A DNA stretch of 15,665 bases from an uncultured Clostridia bacterium (lineage in GTDB: Bacteria > Bacillota > Clostridia > Christensenellales > UBA1242), in assembly GCA_900554955.1 (NCBI GenBank), contig USJH01000005.1, positions 1 through 15,665 on the forward strand. The letters run 5' to 3'. The position numbers were made by a program, and so were the translations under genes. The notes below the pieces were generated by a model, which saw nothing but the letters and a program-made list of their open reading frames with translations, was not told where the DNA came from and did not search any database. Each line of letters begins with the position of its first letter. The first letter of the stretch is position 1. Positions 1 through 7,351 of this stretch are shown here, one piece after another.

Positions 1-1
1 T

Positions 2-355
2 GCAATTGCCGGTGCAATTGGGCTTGCGATTGGAATTGCAATTCAAAACATTCCAGAGGGCCTTGCAGTTGCTCTTCCCGTTTATAAGCACACACAAAAC
101 AAAAACAAAGCATTTTTGTTCGGCATGCTCAGTGGCATTGTTGAACCAGTTTTTGCATTTATAAGCGTTTTACTTGTATCACAAATCAAAGTTTTGTTGC
201 CATGGTTTTTGGCATTTTCTGCCGGCTCAATGATTTTTGTTTCGGTTGAAGACCTGATTCCAGACGCAAAAGAAAGCCAAAACTCACATGCCGGAACATG
301 GGGTTTTATTGTTGGCTTTTTGCTTATGATGATTCTTGATGTTTTGCTAGGTTAA
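2..355 (+). CDS. ZIP-family divalent metal transporter, C-terminal part (5' end outside window)
   Basis: The frame is open from the window edge, so only the last 117 residues are present. ZIP proteins move zinc, iron and related divalent cations into the cytoplasm across the inner membrane. The visible part starts in a hydrophobic helix ending in the metal-site motif QNIPEG (HNIPEG in ZupT, QNIPEG in GufA-like members). Next come a loop of Lys/Asn/Gln residues, a second helix with the metal-ligand pattern SGIVEP, a third helix with SVEDLIPDA, and a last hydrophobic helix that ends at the C-terminus, as usual for the family. The gene stops 94 bases before the next one, which has its own promoter, and no clear terminator follows it. 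The family is clear; the transported metal is not. GufA-like ZIP is the best guess. Confidence 0.9.
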   Translation, partial: AIAGAIGLAIGIAIQNIPEGLAVALPVYKHTQNKNKAFLFGMLSGIVEPVFAFISVLLVSQIKVLLPWFLAFSAGSMIFVSVEDLIPDAKESQNSHAGTWGFIVGFLLMMILDVLLG

Positions 356-391
356 AAGTTTATTAAAAAATTTCAAAAATCGCTAATAAAG

Positions 392-421
392 TTGACGACC
401 ACCTCTTAAAATAGTTATACT
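392..421 (+). promoter_or_regulatory. Housekeeping promoter for the 450 gene
   Basis: A -35 box TTGACG (392-397) and a -10 box TATACT (416-421) are separated by 18 bases. The predicted start lies near 428, giving a leader of about 22 bases that carries AGGAGG at 439-444, five bases before the ATG. Confidence 0.65.
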
Positions 422-449
422 TCAATCATTATCTATTTAGGAGGAAAAA

Positions 450-2233
450 ATGAAAGAAAATAAAAAACTTCCAAAGTCAGTTTGGCTTCCACTTACAATT
501 GTTGGCAGTCTGCTGATTGTTGGACTTATTGTGTTTGTTCTTGTTTACACAATCGCATTAAAAGTTGATCTTAAAATTTCTGCAAATCAAGTTGAACAAA
601 CTCAATCAATAGTTGTTAAATGGGACACATCAAAACCAGTTGACGAAGTTGTTATCACCGTTAAGCATGGAAATGACATTGTAAGAAAATCAACCCTTGC
701 AAAATATAATGAAATTGCTCAAGGTCAAATGACAATTCCTGTTTATTACGGAAAGTTAACTGTAAAAGTTGACATTAAAAAGGGAATCTACAAAACAAGC
801 AAAAAAGTTGAAGTAAAAGTATTTACAAACGAATACAATATTGCACCAATCACAGCAACAATGCCTGTAACATTGTTCACTCTTTCTCTTGAAGACATTA
901 CAAATAAAGGTCAAATTCCAACATTTGTATGGTTCAAAAGAAGCGGTGCTTGGGACTGGTCAAAACTTCCTGAAAATGTTTACCCAATGCCTGTTGCATC
1001 AACAAGAGAACTTCTTAACAGTGGCGAAAACACAATGTATAAAAAAACAAGCGCCTACGTTAAAGAACTTTATTCAATGAATAAAAACTCAAAATTCAAT
1101 TTCTACTATAATGACTATTTTGCATTTGGAGCACTTCAAGCAACAATTGCAAACGGAATCCCTTCTGAAAACTATCATATCACTCTTCTTTCAGACGGAA
1201 CAGCTTCATTCAACTATTTTAACAAACATTTAAACAATGCAAACTATGAAACCGAATATGCTAACATGGTTCAAAAATATGAAACACTAAAAACTCAAAT
1301 TGCAAAACGTAAGACCTATAAACAATCAAGTGCTGGTTTCGCAATCAATGCAAACACTTTAAGAGAATATGCTTTCATCATGGCAAACGAAGAAACAAAT
1401 GTTGATTGGTGGCTTACAAGAGCAAATGGAACACTTGGAACTTTCGTTCTTGACACGGAAACTGGCAAAACTGTATATGACAACCTTGTTGCACCAACAA
1501 TTGGAACAGCAATTCAAGTTAAAGATTTGAAAACTCTCTTGGTTAAAATTGATCCAAAAGTTGACAACAAAAATGCAGGTAAAACTGATGAAGAAATCAA
1601 TGAAATGACAAAAGATCTTTGGTTCAAAAAAGAAGATTTGAAAGCACTTTACAAATTCAGCGATACTATGTTTGATAAAGCAAAAGAACAAAACAAAGAA
1701 GTTATGGTTATTCTTGGAACTTGGACACAAACCGAACAAGCAGAACTCTTTGATAACTATGTAAAAGCAATCCAAGCATATTATGGCGAGAATTATGTTT
1801 ATTACTATAAAGGACATCCAAAAAGAACCCAACAGACACTGTTGCAGGAAAACGTAAACACCTTGAAGAACTTGGACTTATTGATATTGACTCAACAATT
1901 CCAGCAGAACTTATATTCTTCTTCAACCCTGATGCATTTGGCTCTGGATATCAATCTTCAACATTCCTTTCTGTTTCAGCAGAAAAAACTTGTGCAATCA
2001 TTAAAACAAGAAAAGACACATTCTCTGAATCTTATAAACCAAATGTTGACATTTTCATGTCACTCAACACTTTAAACAGTGCAAAAACTGGTTTCACATC
2101 TTCACAAAATTGTGTTCTACTTGAATTCAATGACACAACAAAATATGACATTGCAATTTTCGATGTAACACAAAATAAACTTACATATTATAAATTGAAT
2201 GAATCTTCTGTATATGAAGAAGTTCAAGCATAA
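450..2233 (+). pseudogene. Membrane-anchored sialyltransferase-like (GT80-type) protein, frameshifted
   Basis: Residues 1-10 are Lys-rich and residues 11-37 form one transmembrane helix. Residues 38-125 look like an extracellular beta-sandwich (Ig-like) domain. From about residue 170 the pattern resembles bacterial sialyltransferases of family GT80: LLSDGTASF (about 246-254) in the place of the acidic-acidic-Gly motif, LGTW near 422, and YYYKGHP (451-457) as the HP motif that binds CMP. The original frame fails just after this motif. Reading resumes one frame over at 1826 with NPTDTVAGK, then IPAELIFFFNPDAFG and YQSST, which match the family's C-terminal end, up to TAA at 2231-2233. The rejoined product would be about 593 residues. 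A five-A run at 1820-1824 is the likely indel site. The first acidic residue of the motif is Ser here, so activity is doubtful even if repaired. The fold assignment rests on motifs only. Confidence 0.7.
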
Positions 2234-2243
2234 CTAGCCATAT

Positions 2244-2278
2244 AAAAGAGCAAAATTTTGATATTTTGCTCTTTTTTA
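2244..2278 (+). terminator. Rho-independent terminator after the 450 gene
   Basis: A 13-bp perfect stem (2244-2256 with 2263-2275) has a six-base loop and ends in a T run. It begins 10 bases after the stop codon of the frameshift-corrected reading. Its position fits 2233, not the premature stop at 2075, as the ancestral gene end. Confidence 0.9.
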
Positions 2279-2339
2279 TTTGCAAAATTTCTTAATGAAA
2301 ATTGTCAACTTTGTTTTTCAGATTTTTTTATTTTGCATA

Positions 2340-2368
2340 TTGACGAAATAGCATTTTTATGATATAAT
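2340..2368 (+). promoter_or_regulatory. Strong extended -10 promoter upstream of sufC
   Basis: TTGACG (2340-2345), a 17-base spacer and a perfect TATAAT (2363-2368) preceded by TGA, which makes an extended -10. This is the best promoter match in the window. Transcription would start near 2375, only about 20 bases before a strong terminator. Confidence 0.8.
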
Positions 2369-2374
2369 AAAAGT

Positions 2375-2425
2375 ATATACAAAAGATGAAGCAAGAAAAG
2401 GTTTGGAGGTTTCCAAACCTTTTTT
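2375..2425 (+). ncRNA. Predicted ~50-nt terminated transcript (small RNA or attenuator leader)
   Basis: This is the span between the predicted start of the strong promoter and the T run of the terminator at 2396-2425. No Shine-Dalgarno sequence or credible gene lies inside it. It could be a free-standing small RNA, or a leader whose read-through feeds sufC-sufB. No rival antiterminator stem is evident by eye, so the regulatory reading is inference. Confidence 0.4.
2396..2425 (+). terminator. Intrinsic terminator between the strong promoter and sufC
   Basis: A perfect 12-bp stem, AAAAGGTTTGGA (2396-2407) with TCCAAACCTTTT (2412-2423), has a four-base loop GGTT and its T run at 2420-2425. It lies about 90 bases upstream of the sufC start. 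Confidence 0.9.
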
Positions 2426-2466
2426 GTTTGCAATTTTACTAACAAACATGAAATTTTCATAATTTA

Positions 2467-2496
2467 TAGACAATCATTTTAGCGATAGTGTATAAT
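2467..2496 (+). promoter_or_regulatory. Promoter proximal to sufC
   Basis: TAGACA (2467-2472), 18 bases, then TATAAT (2491-2496). A start near 2503 leaves a leader of only about 12 bases, with AAAGGAG (2503-2509) at its very 5' end. This promoter lies beyond the attenuator-like terminator, so sufC could be transcribed independently of it. Confidence 0.55.
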
Positions 2497-2514
2497 ATTC
2501 GCAAAGGAGCAAAC

Positions 2515-3237
2515 ATGATTAAACTTGAAAATTTATCATATAAAGTTTCAGACAAAGAAACTGGAAAAGAAAAATATATTTTAAAAAATCTTAATCTAGA
2601 ATTTCCGAAAAATAAAGTAACCGTCATAACCGGACACAACGGAAGCGGAAAAAGCACACTTATCAAACTATTGATGGGAATCATTTCTCCAACATCTGGG
2701 AAAATTTTGGTGAACGGAACCGACATCACCCCACTTCAAATTCAAGAAAGAGCAAACATGGGGCTTACAATCGCATTTCAACAACCTGTCCGCTTTAAAG
2801 GATTAACAGTTCGTGATCTTTTGAATCTTGCAAGCAAAAAACAGGGCAAACTTGCCGATGCATGCGAATATCTCGCTAAAGTTGGACTTTGCGCAAAAGA
2901 TTATATTGATCGTGAACTTGATGATCGTTTATCTGGTGGCGAACTTAAAAGAATTGAACTTGCAATTGCACTTGCAAAAGGCGGCGACATTCTTTTATTT
3001 GACGAACCAGAAGCAGGAATTGACCTTTGGAGCTTTGATGGACTTGTAAACATTTTCAAAGAACTTAAAAACAAAACCGTTATCATTGTAAGCCATCAAA
3101 AGAAGCTTCTTGACAATGCCGATTATATTCTTCTTCTAAACAATAATCACGATGCAATTCTCGGAACTAAAAAGGAAATGCTCGAAAATCTCAATAAACC
3201 ACAATGCGCAAAACTTGGAGGGTTAATCAATGGATAA
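2515..3237 (+). CDS. sufC: SufC, ATPase of the SUF iron-sulfur cluster assembly complex
   Basis: This is a 240-residue cytoplasmic ABC-type ATPase. It has Walker A GHNGSGKST (40-48), a Q-loop at 89-90, signature LSGGELKRIELA (139-150), Walker B ILLFDEPEAG (159-168) and the H-loop His194. DEPEAGID and the ABC domain without membrane segments are typical of SufC, which powers conformational change in the SufB scaffold. ATG 2515 is chosen because AAAGGAG sits five bases before it; the frame extends nine codons further to a GTG that overlaps the -10 box. The 3' end overlaps sufB by 8 bases, so the two are probably translationally coupled. No sufS, sufU, sufE or sufD is in the window. This resembles the minimal SufBC arrangement of archaea and some bacteria. 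Confidence 0.93.
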   Translation: MIKLENLSYKVSDKETGKEKYILKNLNLEFPKNKVTVITGHNGSGKSTLIKLLMGIISPTSGKILVNGTDITPLQIQERANMGLTIAFQQPVRFKGLTVRDLLNLASKKQGKLADACEYLAKVGLCAKDYIDRELDDRLSGGELKRIELAIALAKGGDILLFDEPEAGIDLWSFDGLVNIFKELKNKTVIIVSHQKKLLDNADYILLLNNNHDAILGTKKEMLENLNKPQCAKLGGLING

Positions 3238-4156
3238 AATCAACCAAACCGACAGCGAACTTTTAGAGCAAATTGCAGACATGCACGGAATTCCACAAGG
3301 CAGTTTCAACATTCGAAAAAACGGCCAAAGCATTGCAAGAAACAGTGACAGCGACATTGAAATTATAAGCAAAACCGACAAAAGCGGAATTGACATTATT
3401 GTTAAACCAGGTGTTAAAAATAAAAGTGTGCACATTCCAGTTATCATTACTGTCGGAAACCTTTCAGACCTTGTTTATAACGACTTTTATATTGGTAAAG
3501 GCGCCGATGTCTTGATTGTTGCAGGTTGCGGAATTCATAACGAAACAAATCAAAAAAGCCAACATGACGGAATTCACACCTTCCATCTTGAAGAAGATTG
3601 CAAGGTTAAATATGTTGAAAAACATCTTGGAGTTGGCATAGGCTCAGGAGAAAAAGTTTTAAACCCAACAACCGAAGTTTATATGAAAAGTGGAAGCGAG
3701 TTTGAAATGGAAACAATTCAAATTGGCGGTGTTTCATATTCAAACAGAAAAACAAAAGCAGTGTTAGACGACAACACAAAATTAATCATTAAAGAAAAAA
3801 TTAAAACCAACAAAAAACAAAAAGCAATCACAGCTTTTGATGTTGTTTTGAAAGGCAAAAATTCAAGTGTCGAAGTTATAAGCCGAAGTGTTGCAAAAGA
3901 TTCTTCTCGTCAAAAATTTGTTTCAAACCTTCACGGAAGAAATGAATGTTTTGGACACGTTGAATGTGACGGAATCATTCTGGATAAAGCTCAAATCATA
4001 AGCGAGCCAAAGATTACAGCAGAAAACATTAATGCAACATTAATTCATGAAGCCGCAATTGGAAAAATTGCTGGAGACCAACTTATCAAACTTCAAACTC
4101 TTGGGCTTTCAGAAGAAGAAGCTCAAAACGAAATTATCAAAGGTTTCTTAAAATAA
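3230..4156 (+). CDS. sufB: Short SufB/SufD-family iron-sulfur scaffold protein
   Basis: At 308 residues it is far shorter than E. coli SufB (about 495) and matches the compact single SufB/D proteins paired with SufC in minimal systems. The body is a beta-helix-like series of short strands, and the C-terminal SufC-binding core is well preserved. GHVECDGIIL carries Cys246, equivalent to the SufB cluster-assembly Cys; LIHEAAIGKI supplies the conserved His273-Glu274-Ala275; and DQLIKLQTLGLSEEEA with IIKGFL closes the protein as in canonical SufB. Keeping both Cys and Glu favours a functional SufB-like scaffold over a SufD. The start overlaps the end of sufC by 8 bases, and a terminator follows after 6 bases, so the operon is just these two genes. 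Confidence 0.88.
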   Translation: MDKINQTDSELLEQIADMHGIPQGSFNIRKNGQSIARNSDSDIEIISKTDKSGIDIIVKPGVKNKSVHIPVIITVGNLSDLVYNDFYIGKGADVLIVAGCGIHNETNQKSQHDGIHTFHLEEDCKVKYVEKHLGVGIGSGEKVLNPTTEVYMKSGSEFEMETIQIGGVSYSNRKTKAVLDDNTKLIIKEKIKTNKKQKAITAFDVVLKGKNSSVEVISRSVAKDSSRQKFVSNLHGRNECFGHVECDGIILDKAQIISEPKITAENINATLIHEAAIGKIAGDQLIKLQTLGLSEEEAQNEIIKGFLK

Positions 4157-4162
4157 AATGAA

Positions 4163-4194
4163 AAAAGCACTCAAAACGAGTGCTTTTATTTTTT
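4163..4194 (+). terminator. Terminator of sufC-sufB
   Basis: A 10-bp stem AAAAGCACTC (4163-4172) with GAGTGCTTTT (4178-4187) has a five-base loop and a T-rich tail to 4194. Confidence 0.92.
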
Positions 4195-4320
4195 GTCTTT
4201 TTAGAATCTTTTAATTAAAAAATCATTCGAGATTGTGTTGATATTTCATTTTCAAAAAATATTTAAAAATCGCAATCAATTTACCAATTTTAAAGCGTGA
4301 TAAAGGGCAAAGCGAAAATT

Positions 4321-4348
4321 AGTGAAAAGTGAATAGTGATTAGTGATG
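4321..4348. repeat. Degenerate 7-bp tandem repeat, four copies
   Basis: Four consecutive heptamers AGTGAAA, AGTGAAT, AGTGATT, AGTGATG lie in the convergent gap between sufB and secA. They are noncoding in context. The unit looks like part of an interspersed noncoding repeat, but only one copy is in the window. Confidence 0.7.
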
Positions 4349-4447
4349 ATGTAGTTTGATAATTACAAACAACAAATAAAAACTTTAAATCTATACTTAC
4401 TTTATCAATTCCGTGTGGTCAAGTAGCAGGTTTGTTTATATTTTTGA

Positions 4448-4518
4448 GCTAAAACCCCCAAACAGGGTTCCCGATTGTATCTTGCGTTACATCGGGGTTC
4501 TTGTTTGGGGGTTTTAGC
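4448..4518. repeat. 71-bp GC-rich palindromic element
   Basis: The outer arms are a perfect 17-bp inverted repeat, GCTAAAACCCCCAAACA (4448-4464) and its complement at 4502-4518. Inside lies a second stem, CCCGATTGTA against TACATCGGGG with one bulged base, capped by a short loop. On the minus strand the tip reads CGCAAG, a GNRA-type tetraloop closed by C-G. No T run follows on either strand, so it is not an ordinary terminator. It is markedly more GC-rich than its surroundings. It could be a mobile palindromic unit (REP- or MITE-like) or a structured 3' UTR element of secA. The rest of 4197-4545 is AT-rich with no gene I can support. Confidence 0.75.
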
Positions 4519-4545
4519 CGAAAAGATGAATAAAGGTGTGGTTCA

Positions 4546-4577
4546 TAGTCCCGCCGGCTCGGAGAGAGGCGGAACTA
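4546..4577 (-). other. GC-rich hairpin spanning the secA stop codon
   Basis: TAGTCCCGCC (4546-4555) pairs with GGCGGAACTA (4568-4577), nine of ten positions, around a 12-base loop. On the minus strand this stem begins with the secA stop codon TAG. No T run follows, so it may protect the 3' end or form a non-canonical terminator together with the 71-bp palindrome about 30 bases further on. Confidence 0.5.
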
Positions 4578-7244
4578 CTTACCGCAGCAGTTCTTATACT
4601 TCTTCCCACTTCCACATGGACAAGGGTCATTTCGGCCAATAGTCTTGTTTTTGTTTACAACTGTTCCTTGTGGACGAAGGTTTTGAGCAGGATTTTTTCT
4701 TTGTTGTGGTTGTTTGCTTCCATTGATAATTTTAATACCCATCATAATGTTTGCAGTGTCCATTCGCATTGAAGAAATCATGTTTTCAAACATGTCATAG
4801 CCTTCTTGTTGATAAACAGTGATAGGGTTTTTGTTTCCATATGCACGAAGTCCAACACCTTGACGAAGAATTTCCATATCATCGATATGGTCAATCCATT
4901 TTTTATCCATGCAACGAAGAAGAATGTCTCTTTCAACTTTGCAAAATTCAATTCCGTCTGCTTCGGTTTCTTCTTTCTTTTTTTCATAACGTGCGGCAGC
5001 AAGTGAATATATCTCTTCTGCAAGCTCACGAGTTGAATAGCGATTTAACACTTCATCTGTAATGAAAGATGTTCCTTTTTCAAGCAAACGATTTTCAAGT
5101 TCGTTGTTGAAAGCTTCTTTGTCAACTTCATCTGGTTGCTTGTCATTGTCATATTCAAGCACTGCATTGTTCACAACTTCACGAATCATTTCAAGAATTT
5201 TTCCATGGACATCTTCACCGTCCAAAATGCGGTTTCTTTCTTTATAAACCTCTTCACGTTGACGATTTAAAACATTGTCATATTCAACAACTTGTTTTCT
5301 GATTGAGAAGTTACGTGCTTCAACACGTTTTTGAGCGGTTTCAACACTTCTTGAGAAGAATTTCCAATTGATTGAAGTGTCTTCATCAAGTTTAAGAATT
5401 TCTGCCATTCTTTTAAGACGATCTGATCCAAAAACACGAGCAAGGTCATCGTCAGCTGAAATATAGAAAATTGACATTCCAGGGTCACCTTGACGACCAG
5501 AACGACCACGAAGCTGGTTATCAATTCGTCTTGATTCGTGACGTTCAGTGCCAATAATTTTAAGACCACCAAGTTCTTTAACTTGTTCTTTTTCTTTCTT
5601 TACTTCTTCGCCAAATTTTTCAAGAAGGTTTTGGAAAACTTGCCTTGCTTGTTTTTCTTCTTCTTTTTCAACAGCGAAATATGAAGAAGCAAGTTCAATG
5701 AGTTCTTCATCATAGCCAAGTTTTCTCATTTCTTGTTTTGCTTTAAATTCTGCATTTCCACCAAGGGTGATATCTGTTCCACGACCAGCCATGTTGGTTG
5801 CAATTGTAACAGCACCAAGACGTCCAGCTTGAGCAACAATTTCAGCTTCACGTTCGTGGTTCTTTGCATTAAGAACATTGTGTGGAATTTTAAGCTTTCT
5901 AAGCTGTTTTGAAAGTTCTTCAGATTTTTCAACAGTGATTGTGCCAACAAGCACTGGTTGTTTTCTGTCATAGCAATCTTTAATATCATTGCAAATTGCA
6001 CGGATTTTTGCATCATGTGAGAAATAGAAACTGTCTGGCTTATCAATTCTTTGAACAGGGCTGTTTGTTGGAATTGTTACAACGTCAAGGCCATAAATAT
6101 CTCTAAATTCAGCTTCTTCAGTTTTCGCAGTTCCTGTCATACCGCTGATTTTTGTATACATTTTAAAGAAGTTTTGAAGGGTTACAGTTGCAAGAGTTTT
6201 GTTCTCTGCGTTGATCTTTACACCTTCTTTTGCCTCAATTGCTTGGTGAAGACCATCAGAATAACGGCGGCCAATCATTACACGTCCAGTAAATTCATCA
6301 ACAATTAATACTTCGCCATTCACAACGATATAGTCGTTGTCTTTTTTCATCATGAAACGTGCACGAATCGCATTGTTAATATCGTGGTTTGTTTCGGTGT
6401 TTGAAACATCTGAAAGGTTTTCAATATGATAAAATCTTTCTGCTTTTGAAACACCAGATTCCGTAAGGTGAATTGTTTTTTTCTTTTCATCAATCAAAAC
6501 ATCATCTTTCTTCAATGTTTTTGCAAAACGGCATGCTGTCTCATAATTCTCACAGCTATCTCCCGCTGGACCAGACAAAATAAGTGGGGTTCTTGCTTCA
6601 TCAATTAAAATGCTATCAACCTCATCGACAATTGCAAATTCAAGCCCACGCATCATCATTTGATCACGAGAAAGTGCCATGTTGTCACGAAGATAGTCAA
6701 ACCCAAATTCACTGTTTGTTCCATATGTAATGTCTGCGTCATATGCTTCTTTCTTTTCTTTAAGATCCTGATTTGAATAAACAACACCAACCTTAAGCCC
6801 AAGAAAACGATGGATCTTACCCATCCACTCTGCATCACGTTTTGCAAGATATTCGTTGACAGTTACAATGTGAACAGGTTTGCCAGAAAGTGCATTCAAA
6901 TATGCAGGCAAAGTTGAAACCAAAGTTTTTCCTTCACCAGTTTTCATTTCTGCGATACGACCTTGGTGAAGCACAATTCCACCAAGAATTTGAACGTGGA
7001 AGTGTTTCATTTTCAAAACTCTATATGCAGCTTCACGAACAACCGCAAAAGCATCTGGCAAAATGTCATCAAGTGTTTCACCATTTGCAAGGCGTTCTTT
7101 CAAAACTCCAGTTTGAGCTTTAAGCTCGTCATCTGTCATTGAAAAATATTTAACATCAAGAGCTTCAACCTGTGAAGCAATTTTCTCAAGTTTTTTCAAA
7201 CTTCTATTATTATCAAAATTTGCAAAATAACTAAAAAGTCCCAT
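4575..7244 (-). CDS. secA: SecA, preprotein translocase motor ATPase
   Basis: This 889-residue protein drives secreted and membrane proteins through the SecYEG channel by ATP hydrolysis. It is cytoplasmic and membrane-associated. N-terminal features include a Gln/Arg-containing segment before Walker A AEMKTGEGKTL (98-108) and the DEVDSILIDEARTP block (207-220) typical of SecA. In the second motor half come NMAGRGTDITLGG and QLRGRSGRQGDPG. The last 21 residues are the zinc-binding tail NDPCPCGSGKKYKNCCGK (CxC-x8-CC), which contacts SecB or phospholipid. ATG 7244 (MGLFSYFANF) is preferred over an upstream in-frame ATG at 7265, because GGAG sits eight bases before it and SecA proteins normally begin this way. 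comF lies 107 bases upstream on the same strand. Family and completeness are certain. Confidence 0.98.
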   Translation of the reverse strand: MGLFSYFANFDNNRSLKKLEKIASQVEALDVKYFSMTDDELKAQTGVLKERLANGETLDDILPDAFAVVREAAYRVLKMKHFHVQILGGIVLHQGRIAEMKTGEGKTLVSTLPAYLNALSGKPVHIVTVNEYLAKRDAEWMGKIHRFLGLKVGVVYSNQDLKEKKEAYDADITYGTNSEFGFDYLRDNMALSRDQMMMRGLEFAIVDEVDSILIDEARTPLILSGPAGDSCENYETACRFAKTLKKDDVLIDEKKKTIHLTESGVSKAERFYHIENLSDVSNTETNHDINNAIRARFMMKKDNDYIVVNGEVLIVDEFTGRVMIGRRYSDGLHQAIEAKEGVKINAENKTLATVTLQNFFKMYTKISGMTGTAKTEEAEFRDIYGLDVVTIPTNSPVQRIDKPDSFYFSHDAKIRAICNDIKDCYDRKQPVLVGTITVEKSEELSKQLRKLKIPHNVLNAKNHEREAEIVAQAGRLGAVTIATNMAGRGTDITLGGNAEFKAKQEMRKLGYDEELIELASSYFAVEKEEEKQARQVFQNLLEKFGEEVKKEKEQVKELGGLKIIGTERHESRRIDNQLRGRSGRQGDPGMSIFYISADDDLARVFGSDRLKRMAEILKLDEDTSINWKFFSRSVETAQKRVEARNFSIRKQVVEYDNVLNRQREEVYKERNRILDGEDVHGKILEMIREVVNNAVLEYDNDKQPDEVDKEAFNNELENRLLEKGTSFITDEVLNRYSTRELAEEIYSLAAARYEKKKEETEADGIEFCKVERDILLRCMDKKWIDHIDDMEILRQGVGLRAYGNKNPITVYQQEGYDMFENMISSMRMDTANIMMGIKIINGSKQPQQRKNPAQNLRPQGTVVNKNKTIGRNDPCPCGSGKKYKNCCGK

Positions 7245-7263
7245 ATATGTATCTCCATATAAC

Positions 7264-7292
7264 AATATATAATAAATAATATCAAAAGTAAA
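7264..7292 (-). promoter_or_regulatory. Possible secA promoter
   Basis: Reading the minus strand, TTTACT (7292-7287), 17 bases, then TATATT (7269-7264). The predicted start leaves a leader of about a dozen bases with GGAG near its 5' end. The region is so AT-rich that alternative -10 boxes overlap. Confidence 0.4.
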
Positions 7293-7295
7293 GGC

Positions 7296-7328
7296 AAATG
7301 CAAAACTTCAACACTTTTATTTGCATTT
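7296..7328 (-). terminator. Weak hairpin between comF and secA
   Basis: A 9-bp perfect inverted repeat AAATGCAAA/TTTGCATTT surrounds a 15-base loop, 24 bases past the comF stop. On the minus strand it is followed by GCCTTTACTTTT, not a clean T run, so termination would be partial at best. Confidence 0.3.
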
Positions 7329-7351
7329 TTGTGTCAGTTTTTACACTTTTT

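Noticed and set aside
1820..1826. Programmed -1 ribosomal frameshift in the sialyltransferase-like gene
   Set aside because: The tract has five A then G, not the six A plus G of the dnaX-type slippery heptamer. The A-site Arg codon would not re-pair well, and no stimulatory hairpin is evident. An indel is simpler.
1359..1832. 157-codon open frame on the minus strand inside the sialyltransferase-like gene
   Set aside because: It is antisense to a frame with clear domain motifs, and its product is a low-complexity Phe/Cys/Ile-rich sequence typical of the complement of Lys/Glu/Asn-rich coding DNA. No ribosome binding site was seen.
2386..2442. 18-codon ATG frame that could be a leader peptide upstream of sufC
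   Set aside because: It has no Shine-Dalgarno sequence, its composition shows no run of regulatory codons, and it simply crosses the terminator hairpin.
2488..2514. Longer sufC starting at GTG 2488
   Set aside because: That start overlaps the -10 box at 2491-2496 and has no ribosome binding site, while ATG 2515 has AAAGGAG five bases upstream and gives the normal SufC N-terminus.
4448..4518. Integron attC site, tRNA fragment or ordinary terminator as the identity of the 71-bp palindrome
   Set aside because: No R and L core boxes of attC or integrase gene, no cloverleaf or CCA-adjacent acceptor stem, and no T run on either strand.
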